Origin: Candidatus Glassbacteria bacterium RIFCSPLOWO2_12_FULL_58_11
GTDB lineage: Bacteria > Gemmatimonadota > Glassbacteria > GWA2-58-10
Direction of reading: 5' to 3'
Assembly: GCA_001780825.1 (NCBI GenBank)
Contig: MFIX01000198.1
Location: 15,532 to 40,251 of the forward strand
DNA: 24,720 bases
The notes under the pieces were generated by a model. That model searched no databases. It was not told the origin of the DNA and saw nothing but the letters and a program-made list of their open reading frames with translations. Below are positions 1 to 7,837 of this stretch, piece by piece. The translations under genes were made by a program, and so were the position numbers. Within the stretch, counting starts at the first letter, position 1. Every line of letters starts with the position of its first letter.

Positions 1-81
1 GCCTGCCGGCGGGACCTGGGCCACCACGAAAGTGTTGGGGAACTTGATCCCGCAGAAGTTGATTTTCAGGTTGACTTCCAT
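1..81 (-). CDS. PreA-like dihydropyrimidine / dihydroorotate dehydrogenase, N-terminus only (cut by window edge)
   Basis: Only the first 27 codons lie in the window; the gene runs off the left edge. The start is an ATG at 81 with an AGAGAG stretch about 5-10 bases upstream. The peptide begins MEVNLKINFCGIKFPNTF, which matches the typical opening of the flavin-containing PreA subunit of bacterial NAD-dependent dihydropyrimidine dehydrogenase and of the related class 1 dihydroorotate dehydrogenases. It lies 56 bases downstream of the PreT-like gene on the same strand, the usual PreT-PreA order, so the two probably form one enzyme complex. With so little sequence the substrate (uracil/thymine, dihydroorotate or another compound) cannot be fixed. 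Confidence 0.6.
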   Translation of the reverse strand, partial: MEVNLKINFCGIKFPNTFVVAQVPPAG

Positions 82-137
82 GCAATTCTCTCTGGTAACA
101 GGTAAATAAGAGGCGGCGGACATTCCCGCGGCGGCTT

Positions 138-1463
138 TTAATCCTGGAGCACTTTAGCTACGATCTGGCGCGCCACCAATTGGCCCTTGGCCACCGCGTC
201 GATCACCGTATCGACTTTCTCGACGCAGCTACCCGCGGCAAAAATGAACGGGTCGCTGGTCTGATATGTCGCCGGATTGACCTGGATCCGGCCCTCCGGA
301 GAGGTCTGCAAGCTAAAAAGCTGGATCAGGTTCGGGTCCAGGTCCAGGCCGATGGCGTAAATGACCGTGTCGGCATCCAGGCTGAACTCGCTGCCCTCGA
401 TCGGCTGGGCAACTACCCGGGAATCTTCTTTTTCCTTCAGCTCGGTCTTGCAGCAGACCACCCGGGTGATCGTCCCCTGGTCATTGCAGGAAATTTCTTT
501 GAGCTCGGCCCGGTAAACCATTTTCATGCCGCATTGCACAGCATTGCTGAAGCGCGTGCGGAATACCGGCATCTGTTCCCGGTCCCGGCGGTAGATGACG
601 GTCACGCTGCCGCTCCCGAGCTTGAGCAGCGAGGTGGCTACATCCAGGGAAACATTGCCGCCGCCGACAATTATGATCTTTTCCCCTAGACGGAGCCTTT
701 TTTCTTTGAGCTTAAGCGATTCAAGGATTTCAGTCCCGGTAAAAATATCCCCCTTTTTGCCGCCGGTTACTTCCAGACGGCGGGGGATTCCCATTCCGAT
801 AGTCAGCAGCAGGGCGTCGAAGCTGCGTTTCATGCTCACCAGGTTGATACTTTCCCCGGCGTTGATCCCGGTCACCAGATCGACCCCCAGGTCGAGGACG
901 CTTTGGACCTCGTGCTGGATCACCTCATCGCTGATCAGGTAACTCGGGATGCCATTGGTAAACACTCCGCCGGCAAGCCGCGCCGACTCGTACATGATAA
1001 CCTTGCAGCCGTTAAGCACCAGCTCCACGGCGGCGGCCAGACCGGTCGGCCCGCTGCCCACGATCGCCACGGTTTTCCCGATGCTTTCCGGAATCTCGGG
1101 CAGATAAGGATGTTTTGATTTGCGGTCGTAATCGGCCAGCACCCGCTCCAGCTCGGCGATCCGGATCGGTCCGCCGAACTTTTTGCGCAGGCAGACCTCC
1201 TCGCACTGCTGGTCGTAGGGGCTGACCCGGGAGGTTATGCCGGGGAAGAAGTTGCTTTCCTTGACCAGGCGCAAAGCCCCGCGGAAATTGCGCGAGCGCA
1301 TCCGGGCGATAAAACCGGGGATATCCGTCCGTGGCGGAGAGGCTGCCTGGCAGGGGGCATTGTGGCACAGATAGCAGCGCCCGGCCTCCTCTATCGCCTC
1401 GGGAAAGCCGAGCGTAGTGGTTTCCTCGATGAATCCCTTGATCACTTTGGGCATGTTGGCCAA
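138..1463 (-). CDS. PreT-like NAD(P)H-dependent FAD / Fe-S oxidoreductase (GltD superfamily)
   Basis: A 441-residue flavoprotein of the GltD/PreT group, which passes electrons from NAD(P)H through FAD and N-terminal [4Fe-4S] clusters to a partner subunit, here probably the PreA-like product just downstream. Visible parts are an N-terminal Cys-rich Fer4_20-type domain (about 25-110), an FAD dinucleotide fold VAIVGSGPTGL at 132-142, an NAD(P)H fold IIIVGGGNVSLDVA at 263-276, and a C-terminal FAD contact (IFAAGSC, about 407-413). The start is TTG at 1463 because GGGGA lies 7 bases upstream; the in-frame ATG at 1454 has no site at normal spacing. Oddity: the cluster motif reads C30-x2-C33-x4-C38-x3-Ser42, and the later RVCP position is RVSP (Ser81), with C87 and C91 kept. 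One of the two usual clusters may therefore be missing. It could instead serve as a GltD-like electron donor of another enzyme. Confidence 0.85.
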   Translation of the reverse strand: MANMPKVIKGFIEETTTLGFPEAIEEAGRCYLCHNAPCQAASPPRTDIPGFIARMRSRNFRGALRLVKESNFFPGITSRVSPYDQQCEEVCLRKKFGGPIRIAELERVLADYDRKSKHPYLPEIPESIGKTVAIVGSGPTGLAAAVELVLNGCKVIMYESARLAGGVFTNGIPSYLISDEVIQHEVQSVLDLGVDLVTGINAGESINLVSMKRSFDALLLTIGMGIPRRLEVTGGKKGDIFTGTEILESLKLKEKRLRLGEKIIIVGGGNVSLDVATSLLKLGSGSVTVIYRRDREQMPVFRTRFSNAVQCGMKMVYRAELKEISCNDQGTITRVVCCKTELKEKEDSRVVAQPIEGSEFSLDADTVIYAIGLDLDPNLIQLFSLQTSPEGRIQVNPATYQTSDPFIFAAGSCVEKVDTVIDAVAKGQLVARQIVAKVLQD

Positions 1464-1749
1464 TGAATGTTCCCCGGAAAGACAACAAGGCTGGATTTGG
1501 ATTGATAAAAATAATTCAAAATGCCGGAAGGCGCAATATTTTTCTTGTAATATGTTATATATTAAAGAGTTAAGAATATCGGAAAGCTTTGCCAGCCTGC
1601 TGAGCCGTGGCCGGCCGGAGTGCGGCTACCTATATTGAACTTTTTTTTGACGATTTGGTTACTTCGGCGGAAAAAAGATTTTCAAATAGAGGAACGAAAA
1701 TCGCATTGCGGCGGGCACAAAATATATACGGGGCAATTTTGAAGAATTT
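1464..1749. other. Spacer between smc and the PreT-like gene
   Basis: This 286-base spacer is much more AT-rich than the genes around it, with many A/T runs. Both neighbours are on the minus strand, so it should hold the end of the smc transcript and possibly a promoter for the PreT-like gene. I found no hairpin with a T-run that would make a clear terminator on the minus strand and no -35/-10 pair good enough to call. A GC-rich imperfect palindrome (about 1602-1626, around GGCCGGCCGG) is the only structured part. Reading frames here are short and lack ribosome binding sites. Confidence 0.5.
1471..1475 (-). promoter_or_regulatory. Ribosome binding site that selects the TTG start of the PreT-like gene
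   Basis: On the minus strand GGGGA lies 7 bases before the TTG at 1463. The next in-frame start, ATG at 1454, would be 16 bases away, too far. This favours the rare TTG start. Confidence 0.5.
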
Positions 1750-4700
1750 TCAGGAGGCCTTTTCCGCCTCGTCCTCGACATACTCCAGGCGCCCATCCTC
1801 GGCGATCTGGCCCAACTGGACCGAGACCACCTTGGAGACGCCGGCCTCCTGCATGGTTACGCCGTAAAGCCGGTCGGCGGATTCCATAGTGCGCTTGTTG
1901 TGGGTGACAATCACGAACTGGGTGTTTTCCGAATACCGGCGGATGATGGTCAGGAAACGGTCGATATTGGCGTCATCCAGCGGGGCATCCGCCTCATCCA
2001 GGATGCAGAACGGCGAAGGCTTGACCGAATAGATCGCAAAAAGCAGGGCCAGTGCGGTCAGGGCCTTTTCTCCACCCGAGAGCAGCCCCAGGCCGAGCAT
2101 CTTTTTGCCCCGGGGCCGGGCGATAACCTCGATCGGGCTTTCGAGCGGGTCGGACTCATCCGCCAGGCTGACATGCGCCTGGCCGCCCTCGAACAGCGAG
2201 GTAAAAATGTCCTGGAAATTGTTCTGGACCCTAGTGAAGGTATCCAGGAAACGCTCGCGGGCGGTCTTGTTTATCTCCTCGATCAGCCTGAGCAAGCTGT
2301 CTCTGGCGCCGGCCAGATCATCCCGCTGCTGCTGGAGGAAATCCAGGCGCTCCTTTTCCTTCTCGAATTCCTCGAGCGCCAGGACATTGACCGGCCCGAG
2401 CCGCCGGATGCGCTCCTGCAGCTCGGCTGCCAGCTCCGGGGTCGCCTGCTGGCCCGCCTCGCGCTCCTCCTCGTTGGGGAAAAAGGGGAAGTCCTGCTCC
2501 AGACCGGCCATCTCCACGCCGAAACTGTCTTTCATCCGCCCGAGGACCATCAGTTTGCGCGAGCTGATCCGCTCCAGCTCCATTTCGACCTTATGGCGAG
2601 CCTCGGTGGCCGTCTCTTTCTCGACCCGCAGGGAGCGCAGCTGCTTCTCAATCTCCCCCAGCTCAGAGCGCAACTCGCTCAGCGCGGCTTCGAACTTTTC
2701 CTTCTCCTCATCCAGGCCGCCGCGCTCGCCAAACAGCTCTTCGAGCTGGTCGCGCAGCTCGCTTTCGCGGCGCTCGAGCTCTTCGAGAAGAGCCTTTTTC
2801 TTTTCGATTTCCCCGGCCAGCTCCCGACACTCGGCGCTCGCCGCCTGGCATTCGCGCTCCAGCAGCGAATAACTCTTTTCCACCTCTCCCAGGCTGGCTT
2901 TTTTCCCGGCGAGCCTCAGCGAAATTTCCTGCAGCGCTCCGCCCTCCGCCCGCGAGGCCTCCTCGCTTTTCGCCAGCCGCCCGGCCGCCTCCTCGACTCG
3001 GGCCCCCAACTGCTCCAGCTCAGCCCTTGCGCTTTCGGCTTTCCCGATCATCTCATCTCGTTCAGCGGCAAGCTGATCGGCTTTTTCCAGCGCCTCGGCG
3101 GCCTCGGCTTCGGCTGTTTCCCGGCCGGCCCGGGCATTCCCGGCCTGCAACGACAACCCGGTGACCGCGGCCTGCATCCCGCCGAGAGATTCCTCCAGGG
3201 CGCCAAGGGCTTCCCTGCGCTCGAGGCTATCCCGCTCCAGGCGGCCGACCACCACCGAAGCCTCACTGAATTCATGTTCCAGAGTACCGATGGAGGCTGA
3301 GGCAGCCTCGATCTCGGCGGCAATCTCCTCCACCCGGCGCTTGCGCTGAAGCAGGGCGGCCCCGGACTGCTTCTCGCCCGAGGAGCCGCTGGAAACCGCA
3401 TACTGGCAGACCGTCTCGCCAGCCAGGGTCACCAGGTGCAGGGGATGGTCGCTTTTTTTCTGCAGCTCGATCGCGGTTGGCAAATCCTCGACAATCGCCA
3501 CCCCCTTGAACAGCAGCTCGCGCAGGAACTCGTACCGCCCGTCGCAGCGCACCACCTGGTCGCAATAGGCGATCACCGGACCTTCGATCCTGCCGTTTTG
3601 GGCCCGGTAACCATTTACCAGGTCGCGGGATATGAACGTGGCGCTGCCAGCGCCTTTCTCTTTCAGGTAGCGGATAGCTCCGAGCACCGCCCCGGTGTCC
3701 CGCGCGACAATGCTCTGCAGTCGCAGGCCCAGGGCGGCCTCCACCGCGCGCTCGTAACGGGCCTCGGTGGAAAAGATCTCCGCGGCCACTCCCTCCAGGC
3801 CCTGATCGCCCGCGCCCGCGCTAAACAGCGTGCGCACTCCCTCCCCAAACCCTTCCATCGCTTTCTGCAGCCGGACCAGCAGCTCCCGCTCGGAATCGAG
3901 CCGGTCCCGGGCAAACCCTGCCCGGGAAAGTTTCTCTTTCAGCGTCTCGGCCGCGGTCCGGGCCACGTTCAGCTCTTGCTGGAGCTCCTCGTATTGCCGC
4001 TGCAGGACCCTGCGCTCCTCCTGAAGGCCGCGCAGTTTTTCCTCCTGAGCGGCCTGTGCGGCTTCCAGCCGGCCCTGCTCCTCCGCCAGCCTTTCGCTCT
4101 TTTCGGCCAGGTCCGCGGCCCGCTTCTTCTCGTAGAATGCGGCATCTTCGAGGGCCTCGACTTTGCTGGCGCAGCCCGCGGCCCGCTGAAGCAGCTCCTC
4201 GCGCCGGGATTGTGCCTCTGTCAGCACGCGGCGCGCCTGCATCACCAGCTCAAATTTTTCCCGCGCCCCCCGGCTTGCCGCGGAGTGTTCCTGCTCGCAT
4301 TCCCCTACGGCGCGCCGCAGGGCCTCGACCTGCTCCCGGTATCCGGCGAGCTCTTCATTCCGGCCGGCGATATTTTTTTCCAGGCTCTCCAGCCGCTGGC
4401 CGCCCGCAGCGATCCACTCCTGGCCCGCGGCCCGTTTCTCCCGGCTCACGGTCAGCTCGTCCTCGGCCTGACGGATCGAGCGGTTAAGCTCATCCAGGCG
4501 CTCGAAGAGCTGGTCGGCGGAGCGCTGACGGTCGGTGATCCGGGTCTGCAGCTCCTCGCTTCTCGCCGAGTGCGTGCTCTCGACAGCCGCCAGGCGCGCC
4601 AGCTCATCCTGGAGCCGGTGCAGATCAGTGGTCAGGGGCTGTTCCTCCCCGGCCAGGCGCGCCAGCTCATCCCGCGCCAGGGTGACCGCCACCCGCCGGA

Positions 4701-5367
4701 GCTTGCCGTCCAGGCGCTTGTAGTTGCGGGCCTTGCGCACCTGACGGCTCAGCGAGTTGACCGTGCGCTGCACCTCGCCCACTATGTCGTTTATCCGCTG
4801 AAGGTCGCCCTCGGTGGCCTCCAGCTTGCGCAGCGCGAACTTGCGCCGCAGCTTGTATTTCTGGATCCCCGCCGCCTCCTCGAACAGGAAGCGCCGCTCC
4901 TCGGCCCGGTCGCTCAGCACCGCCTCCACCATCCGCTGCTCGATCATCGAGTAGGCGTTGCTGCCCATACCGGTGTCCATGAACAGGTCCTGGACATCTT
5001 TCAGGCGGCAGGACTTGGTGTTGATGTAATAATTGCTTTCTCCGCTGCGGAAAATCTGGCGGCCGATATAAAACTCCTCGGCCTCGAGGCCCATTTTCTG
5101 CTCCGGATCGCTGAAAGACAGGCGTACCTCGGCCATGCCGAGCGGCTTGCGCTGGGCCGTGCCGTTGAAAATGACCTCCTCCATCCGCTCGCCGCGCAGG
5201 GTGCGGATATTCTGCTCGCCCAGCACCCAGCGCACCGCCTCGATCACATTGGTCTTGCCGCAGCCATTAGGGCCGACAATGGCGGTGATGCCCCGGGGGA
5301 ATTCGAGTTTCACCCGGTTGGCGAAGGATTTAAAGCCCGCTATTTCAATCGCTTTGAGATTCATCAC
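1750..5367 (-). CDS. smc: Chromosome segregation protein SMC
   Basis: A full-length SMC ATPase of about 1205 residues, the usual size. SMC homodimers, with ScpA and ScpB, compact and separate newly replicated chromosomes. The N-terminal head carries Walker A GPNGCGKTN at 32-40, followed by the typical VRWVLGEQ. Long heptad-rich coiled coils (about 170-500 and 670-1010) flank a hinge near 510-660. The C-terminal head carries the ABC signature LLSGGEK from 1095, Walker B CILDEADAP (about 1121-1129) and a VTHNKRTM switch. The start is GTG at 5367 or the adjacent ATG at 5364; neither has a good Shine-Dalgarno. The Walker A Cys where many relatives have Ser is seen in several phyla and should not impair ATP binding. 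No scpA or scpB lies nearby. A promoter candidate sits about 80 bases upstream. Confidence 0.97.
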   Translation of the reverse strand: MMNLKAIEIAGFKSFANRVKLEFPRGITAIVGPNGCGKTNVIEAVRWVLGEQNIRTLRGERMEEVIFNGTAQRKPLGMAEVRLSFSDPEQKMGLEAEEFYIGRQIFRSGESNYYINTKSCRLKDVQDLFMDTGMGSNAYSMIEQRMVEAVLSDRAEERRFLFEEAAGIQKYKLRRKFALRKLEATEGDLQRINDIVGEVQRTVNSLSRQVRKARNYKRLDGKLRRVAVTLARDELARLAGEEQPLTTDLHRLQDELARLAAVESTHSARSEELQTRITDRQRSADQLFERLDELNRSIRQAEDELTVSREKRAAGQEWIAAGGQRLESLEKNIAGRNEELAGYREQVEALRRAVGECEQEHSAASRGAREKFELVMQARRVLTEAQSRREELLQRAAGCASKVEALEDAAFYEKKRAADLAEKSERLAEEQGRLEAAQAAQEEKLRGLQEERRVLQRQYEELQQELNVARTAAETLKEKLSRAGFARDRLDSERELLVRLQKAMEGFGEGVRTLFSAGAGDQGLEGVAAEIFSTEARYERAVEAALGLRLQSIVARDTGAVLGAIRYLKEKGAGSATFISRDLVNGYRAQNGRIEGPVIAYCDQVVRCDGRYEFLRELLFKGVAIVEDLPTAIELQKKSDHPLHLVTLAGETVCQYAVSSGSSGEKQSGAALLQRKRRVEEIAAEIEAASASIGTLEHEFSEASVVVGRLERDSLERREALGALEESLGGMQAAVTGLSLQAGNARAGRETAEAEAAEALEKADQLAAERDEMIGKAESARAELEQLGARVEEAAGRLAKSEEASRAEGGALQEISLRLAGKKASLGEVEKSYSLLERECQAASAECRELAGEIEKKKALLEELERRESELRDQLEELFGERGGLDEEKEKFEAALSELRSELGEIEKQLRSLRVEKETATEARHKVEMELERISSRKLMVLGRMKDSFGVEMAGLEQDFPFFPNEEEREAGQQATPELAAELQERIRRLGPVNVLALEEFEKEKERLDFLQQQRDDLAGARDSLLRLIEEINKTARERFLDTFTRVQNNFQDIFTSLFEGGQAHVSLADESDPLESPIEVIARPRGKKMLGLGLLSGGEKALTALALLFAIYSVKPSPFCILDEADAPLDDANIDRFLTIIRRYSENTQFVIVTHNKRTMESADRLYGVTMQEAGVSKVVSVQLGQIAEDGRLEYVEDEAEKAS

Positions 5368-5452
5368 ATCATTTTAGAGAAAGGATGCTGATCGTCAAAA
5401 TGGAAATTGCAATTGCCATACATATCTTGCATGATTGCCATATACTAATCCT

Positions 5453-5481
5453 ATACTAATCACCTTTGTCCCGCCCGTCAA
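5453..5481 (-). promoter_or_regulatory. Putative sigma-70 promoter of smc
   Basis: Read on the minus strand, TTGACG (5481-5476) is followed after 17 bases by TAGTAT (5458-5453). The -35 box matches 5 of 6 consensus bases, the -10 box 4 of 6. The boxed region overlaps a tandem repeat of GATTAGTATA, which gives a second possible -10 eleven bases further on. Predicted leader is about 80 nucleotides. Confidence 0.4.
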
Positions 5482-5613
5482 GGACTAGAAGCAAAAATAA
5501 TCCGCCATGGCCGGGATAATTTTTTGCGATTCCGCGCCAGGGATAATTTCAATTGAATACTGGCTGGCCGGCGCCTGGACAAACGGAGATTTCAAGTCGG
5601 AGATGGATCAGGA

Positions 5614-7488
5614 TTATTTTTTAGACACGGGAGCGGGCTCGATAATGCCGTCCAGCACACGGACAGCCAGCTCCCACTTGTCGAACGGCGGCATGATATA
5701 GGCCCCCTGCACCCGCTGGCGCACCTCCCGCAGGGCCTCGCGGGCTATCTCCACGCCCATGTCCTGGGCGCGCGCGCCTGTGCCGGCTTCTTTCATCCGC
5801 AGCCGCACCTCCTCCGGGATGGTCATCCCCGGCACCTCGTTATGCAGGAACTCGGCGTTTTTGTAGCTGTAGAGCGGGTAGCAGCCGGCCAGAAGCGGGA
5901 CCGGCAGTTTTCCGGCCCGGTCGAGGAAGCGGGTCAGGAACTCCGGGTCGAAAACCGGCTGGGTGAACACGTACTCCGCGCCGTTCTCGATTTTCGCCAT
6001 CAGCCGCTCCACCTCCAAGTCGAGGTTTATCGCCCCGGGGTTCACGCCCACGCCGATCAGGAACTCGGTCTGGTCGCCTATCGGCCGGGCCGCCAGGTCT
6101 TCGCCGTGGTTGAGACGGTTGAGGATCCCGACCAGGCCGATCGCATCCACATCGAACACCGCCGTGGCATCCGGATAATCGCCCAGCTTGGGCGGGTCGC
6201 CGGTGACCGCCAGGATGTTGCGCAGGCCGAGGCTGTAGGCTCCCAGCAGGTCCGCCTGGATGCCCAATAGATTGCGGTCGCGGCAGGTATAATGGACGAT
6301 GATCTCGATTCGCTCCGGTTCGGTGTTGAGCCGCGAGGCGATATGGATCGGGTTCATCCGCGCCGTAGCCCGGGGACCATCGGGGATATTCATCGCATCC
6401 ACGCCGGCAGCGGCCAGGCCTTCGAGCGCCTCCTTTACCGAACTCGAATCCAGGCCGCGCGGGGGACGAATCTCCACGCTGCTGACAAATTTGCCGCGGG
6501 CCAGCTTGGCGGCGAACGGGGTTTTTTCTTTCCAGGGCTTGCCCTCTTTTTCGAACCTGGGCGGCCCGGCCTCCGCCTCTTTGACAGATATTGACGGGGT
6601 GCCCGGCTGGAGCATGCGCACCGTGGCGGCGATAGCCCGGATGTGGCGGGGGTTGGTGCCGCAGCAGCCGCCGACCAGCCGGACTCCCGCGCCCTGTATC
6701 GCCCGCCTGGCATAATCGGCCACGAACTCCGGGGTGGAGATATACATGTCGCGGTCCTCCACCAGGCGGGATTCCCCGGCATCGGACATGGCGCTCAGCG
6801 GCAGGCGGGTCGCCGCATGCATGCGCTGAAGGATCGGCAGCATCAGGTCCGCGCTCAGACGGCAGTTCAGACCGACCGCGGTTGGCTGGAAAGGCTCCAG
6901 CAGACCGACTACCTGTTCGGGCGTCTTGCCCTGCGACAATCCCCGCTCATCGAATACCGCCGAGGCCACTACCGGAAAATCCGGTCTCAGCCCGCGGGCG
7001 GTCTCCAAGGCCAGGGCGAGCTCCAGCGGATCGGAAAATGTTTCGAGAAACAGCAGGTCCACCCCGTTATCGAGCAGCAGAGTGAAATGCTCGGCAAAGA
7101 CTTCCCGCGCCTCATCTTTTTCAATCCCCTCCGGGTGATTGAGTTTTACGCCCAGGGGACCGGCGGAGCCGGCGACATAAACCTCATCCCGCGGTGCGGC
7201 CTCGCGGGCCAGCTTGACCCCCGCGGCGATAATCTCCCCGATCTTGTCCGCCAGGGCGTGACGGCGCAGTTTGAGGCGGTTGGCCCCGAAAGTGTTGGTC
7301 TCGATCACCCGCGCCCCGGCACTGATATAATCGTGGTGGATCTTGCTCACCAGATAGGGATTCGACAGGTTGACCTCATCGAAACTGCGGCTCAGGTGCA
7401 CGCCGTGGGAATAGATCTGCGTTCCCATCGCTCCATCGCAGACCAGAATCGAATCGCGAAGTGCATCTTTAAAAGCGGGCAAGGACAT
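5614..7488 (-). CDS. Bifunctional homocysteine S-methyltransferase / methylenetetrahydrofolate reductase
   Basis: A 624-residue two-domain enzyme of methionine and one-carbon metabolism (YitJ-type fusion). Residues 1-295 form a homocysteine S-methyltransferase with DGAMGTQ near 18-24, the ETNTFGAN segment (63-70) and the zinc ligands Cys209 (GLNCR) and Cys275-Cys276 (VGGCCGTNP). Residues about 325-615 form a MetF-like reductase barrel: SSVEIRPP with the likely catalytic Glu339, NIPDGPRATARM (367-378), and VTGDPP (428-433). Together they could reduce methylene-THF to methyl-THF and methylate homocysteine, although the first domain may use other methyl donors such as S-methylmethionine. The frame stays open to 7593, but the ATG at 7488 begins at the normal domain border and has GGAG 11 bases upstream. 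The extra upstream residues look unrelated to the family and would include the promoter. Confidence 0.93.
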   Translation of the reverse strand: MSLPAFKDALRDSILVCDGAMGTQIYSHGVHLSRSFDEVNLSNPYLVSKIHHDYISAGARVIETNTFGANRLKLRRHALADKIGEIIAAGVKLAREAAPRDEVYVAGSAGPLGVKLNHPEGIEKDEAREVFAEHFTLLLDNGVDLLFLETFSDPLELALALETARGLRPDFPVVASAVFDERGLSQGKTPEQVVGLLEPFQPTAVGLNCRLSADLMLPILQRMHAATRLPLSAMSDAGESRLVEDRDMYISTPEFVADYARRAIQGAGVRLVGGCCGTNPRHIRAIAATVRMLQPGTPSISVKEAEAGPPRFEKEGKPWKEKTPFAAKLARGKFVSSVEIRPPRGLDSSSVKEALEGLAAAGVDAMNIPDGPRATARMNPIHIASRLNTEPERIEIIVHYTCRDRNLLGIQADLLGAYSLGLRNILAVTGDPPKLGDYPDATAVFDVDAIGLVGILNRLNHGEDLAARPIGDQTEFLIGVGVNPGAINLDLEVERLMAKIENGAEYVFTQPVFDPEFLTRFLDRAGKLPVPLLAGCYPLYSYKNAEFLHNEVPGMTIPEEVRLRMKEAGTGARAQDMGVEIAREALREVRQRVQGAYIMPPFDKWELAVRVLDGIIEPAPVSKK

Positions 7489-7545
7489 CTTCCGGATAAC
7501 TCCGCTCCAAATGATTTCAGGCGAGCGCCGGCGCTGAATCGTTTC

Positions 7546-7574
7546 AATATACAGGATATCTCCGCACCTGTCCA
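7546..7574 (-). promoter_or_regulatory. Putative sigma-70 promoter of the methyltransferase/MTHFR gene
   Basis: Read on the minus strand, TGGACA (7574-7569) and TATATT (7551-7546) are separated by exactly 17 bases, each matching 5 of 6 consensus bases. Transcription would start near 7539, giving a leader of about 50 nucleotides before the ATG at 7488. This also supports the shorter start, since the longer frame would begin upstream of the promoter. Confidence 0.55.
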
Positions 7575-7593
7575 GCCGCCAGGAGGCCGTCAA

Positions 7594-7620
7594 TTGACAA
7601 GTCCCGCCTTGACTTATAAA
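7594..7620 (+). promoter_or_regulatory. Putative promoter of ftsY
   Basis: A perfect TTGACA (7594-7599) is followed by TATAAA (7615-7620). The 15-base spacer is shorter than ideal, and the predicted leader is about 210 nucleotides, so this is a moderate candidate. Confidence 0.35.
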
Positions 7621-7745
7621 TTAGCTCCACCTGTTACCGGTAAGAAGAGCATTGAAAAATCCCCATGTACCCTGAGATTCAGGACCAGTAAAAAGATAAC
7701 GCGGGATAACCAGGTTTAATTATCTGAAATTTACGGAATTGACGC

Positions 7746-7769
7746 AGGGGTGACGCATGCGTCGCCCCT
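7746..7769. repeat. Palindromic REP-like element, copy 1 (ftsY leader)
   Basis: A 24-base palindrome, AGGGG-T-GACGCATGCGTC-G-CCCCT, with a single mismatch (T7751 against G7764). It is nearly identical to the perfect copy at 17862-17887 and shares its AGGGGC/GCCCCT ends with the composite copy at 9019-9085. It is in the untranslated leader of ftsY and could form a hairpin in that mRNA. Confidence 0.75.
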
Positions 7770-7837
7770 ACAACGCATGTTTATTACAACACGCCTTGAC
7801 CTGCAAATTCATTTTTCAAATAAAATTGGAAAACTCG

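Larger units (their letters stand above)
7489..7837. other. Divergent promoter region between the methionine gene and ftsY
   Basis: This 349-base spacer separates genes read outwards in both directions. It holds a good minus-strand promoter (7546-7574), a weaker plus-strand promoter (7594-7620) and a palindromic repeat (7746-7769) lying in the ftsY leader. The short predicted leader of the methionine gene (about 50 nucleotides) leaves no room for a SAM or cobalamin riboswitch. Confidence 0.6.

Noticed and set aside
132..145. NagB Asn136 in place of the E. coli active-site Asp as a defect (residues 132-145 of the product of 19545-20309)
   Set aside because: Asn at this place is normal in Bacillus-type NagB enzymes, so the enzyme is probably active.
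1900..3300. Second long plus-strand open frame opposite smc
   Set aside because: Same reason: low-complexity translation with no domain or good ribosome binding site, fully inside smc.
3436..5391. Long plus-strand open frame opposite smc (about 650 codons)
   Set aside because: It is the antisense shadow of a GC-rich coiled-coil gene: Leu/Gln/Ala-rich with no recognisable domain. The minus-strand frame is a complete SMC.
7489..7545. Possible SAM or cobalamin riboswitch upstream of the methionine gene
   Set aside because: With the promoter at 7546-7574 the leader is only about 50 nucleotides, and no riboswitch core motif is visible.
6643..7719. Plus-strand open frame opposite the methyltransferase/MTHFR gene
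   Set aside because: No recognisable motif, and it runs across the divergent promoter region; the minus-strand protein has clear catalytic motifs.
7757..7837. 27 extra N-terminal codons for FtsY
   Set aside because: The stretch runs through the palindromic repeat, lacks a ribosome binding site and does not resemble FtsY; ATG 7838 is preferred.
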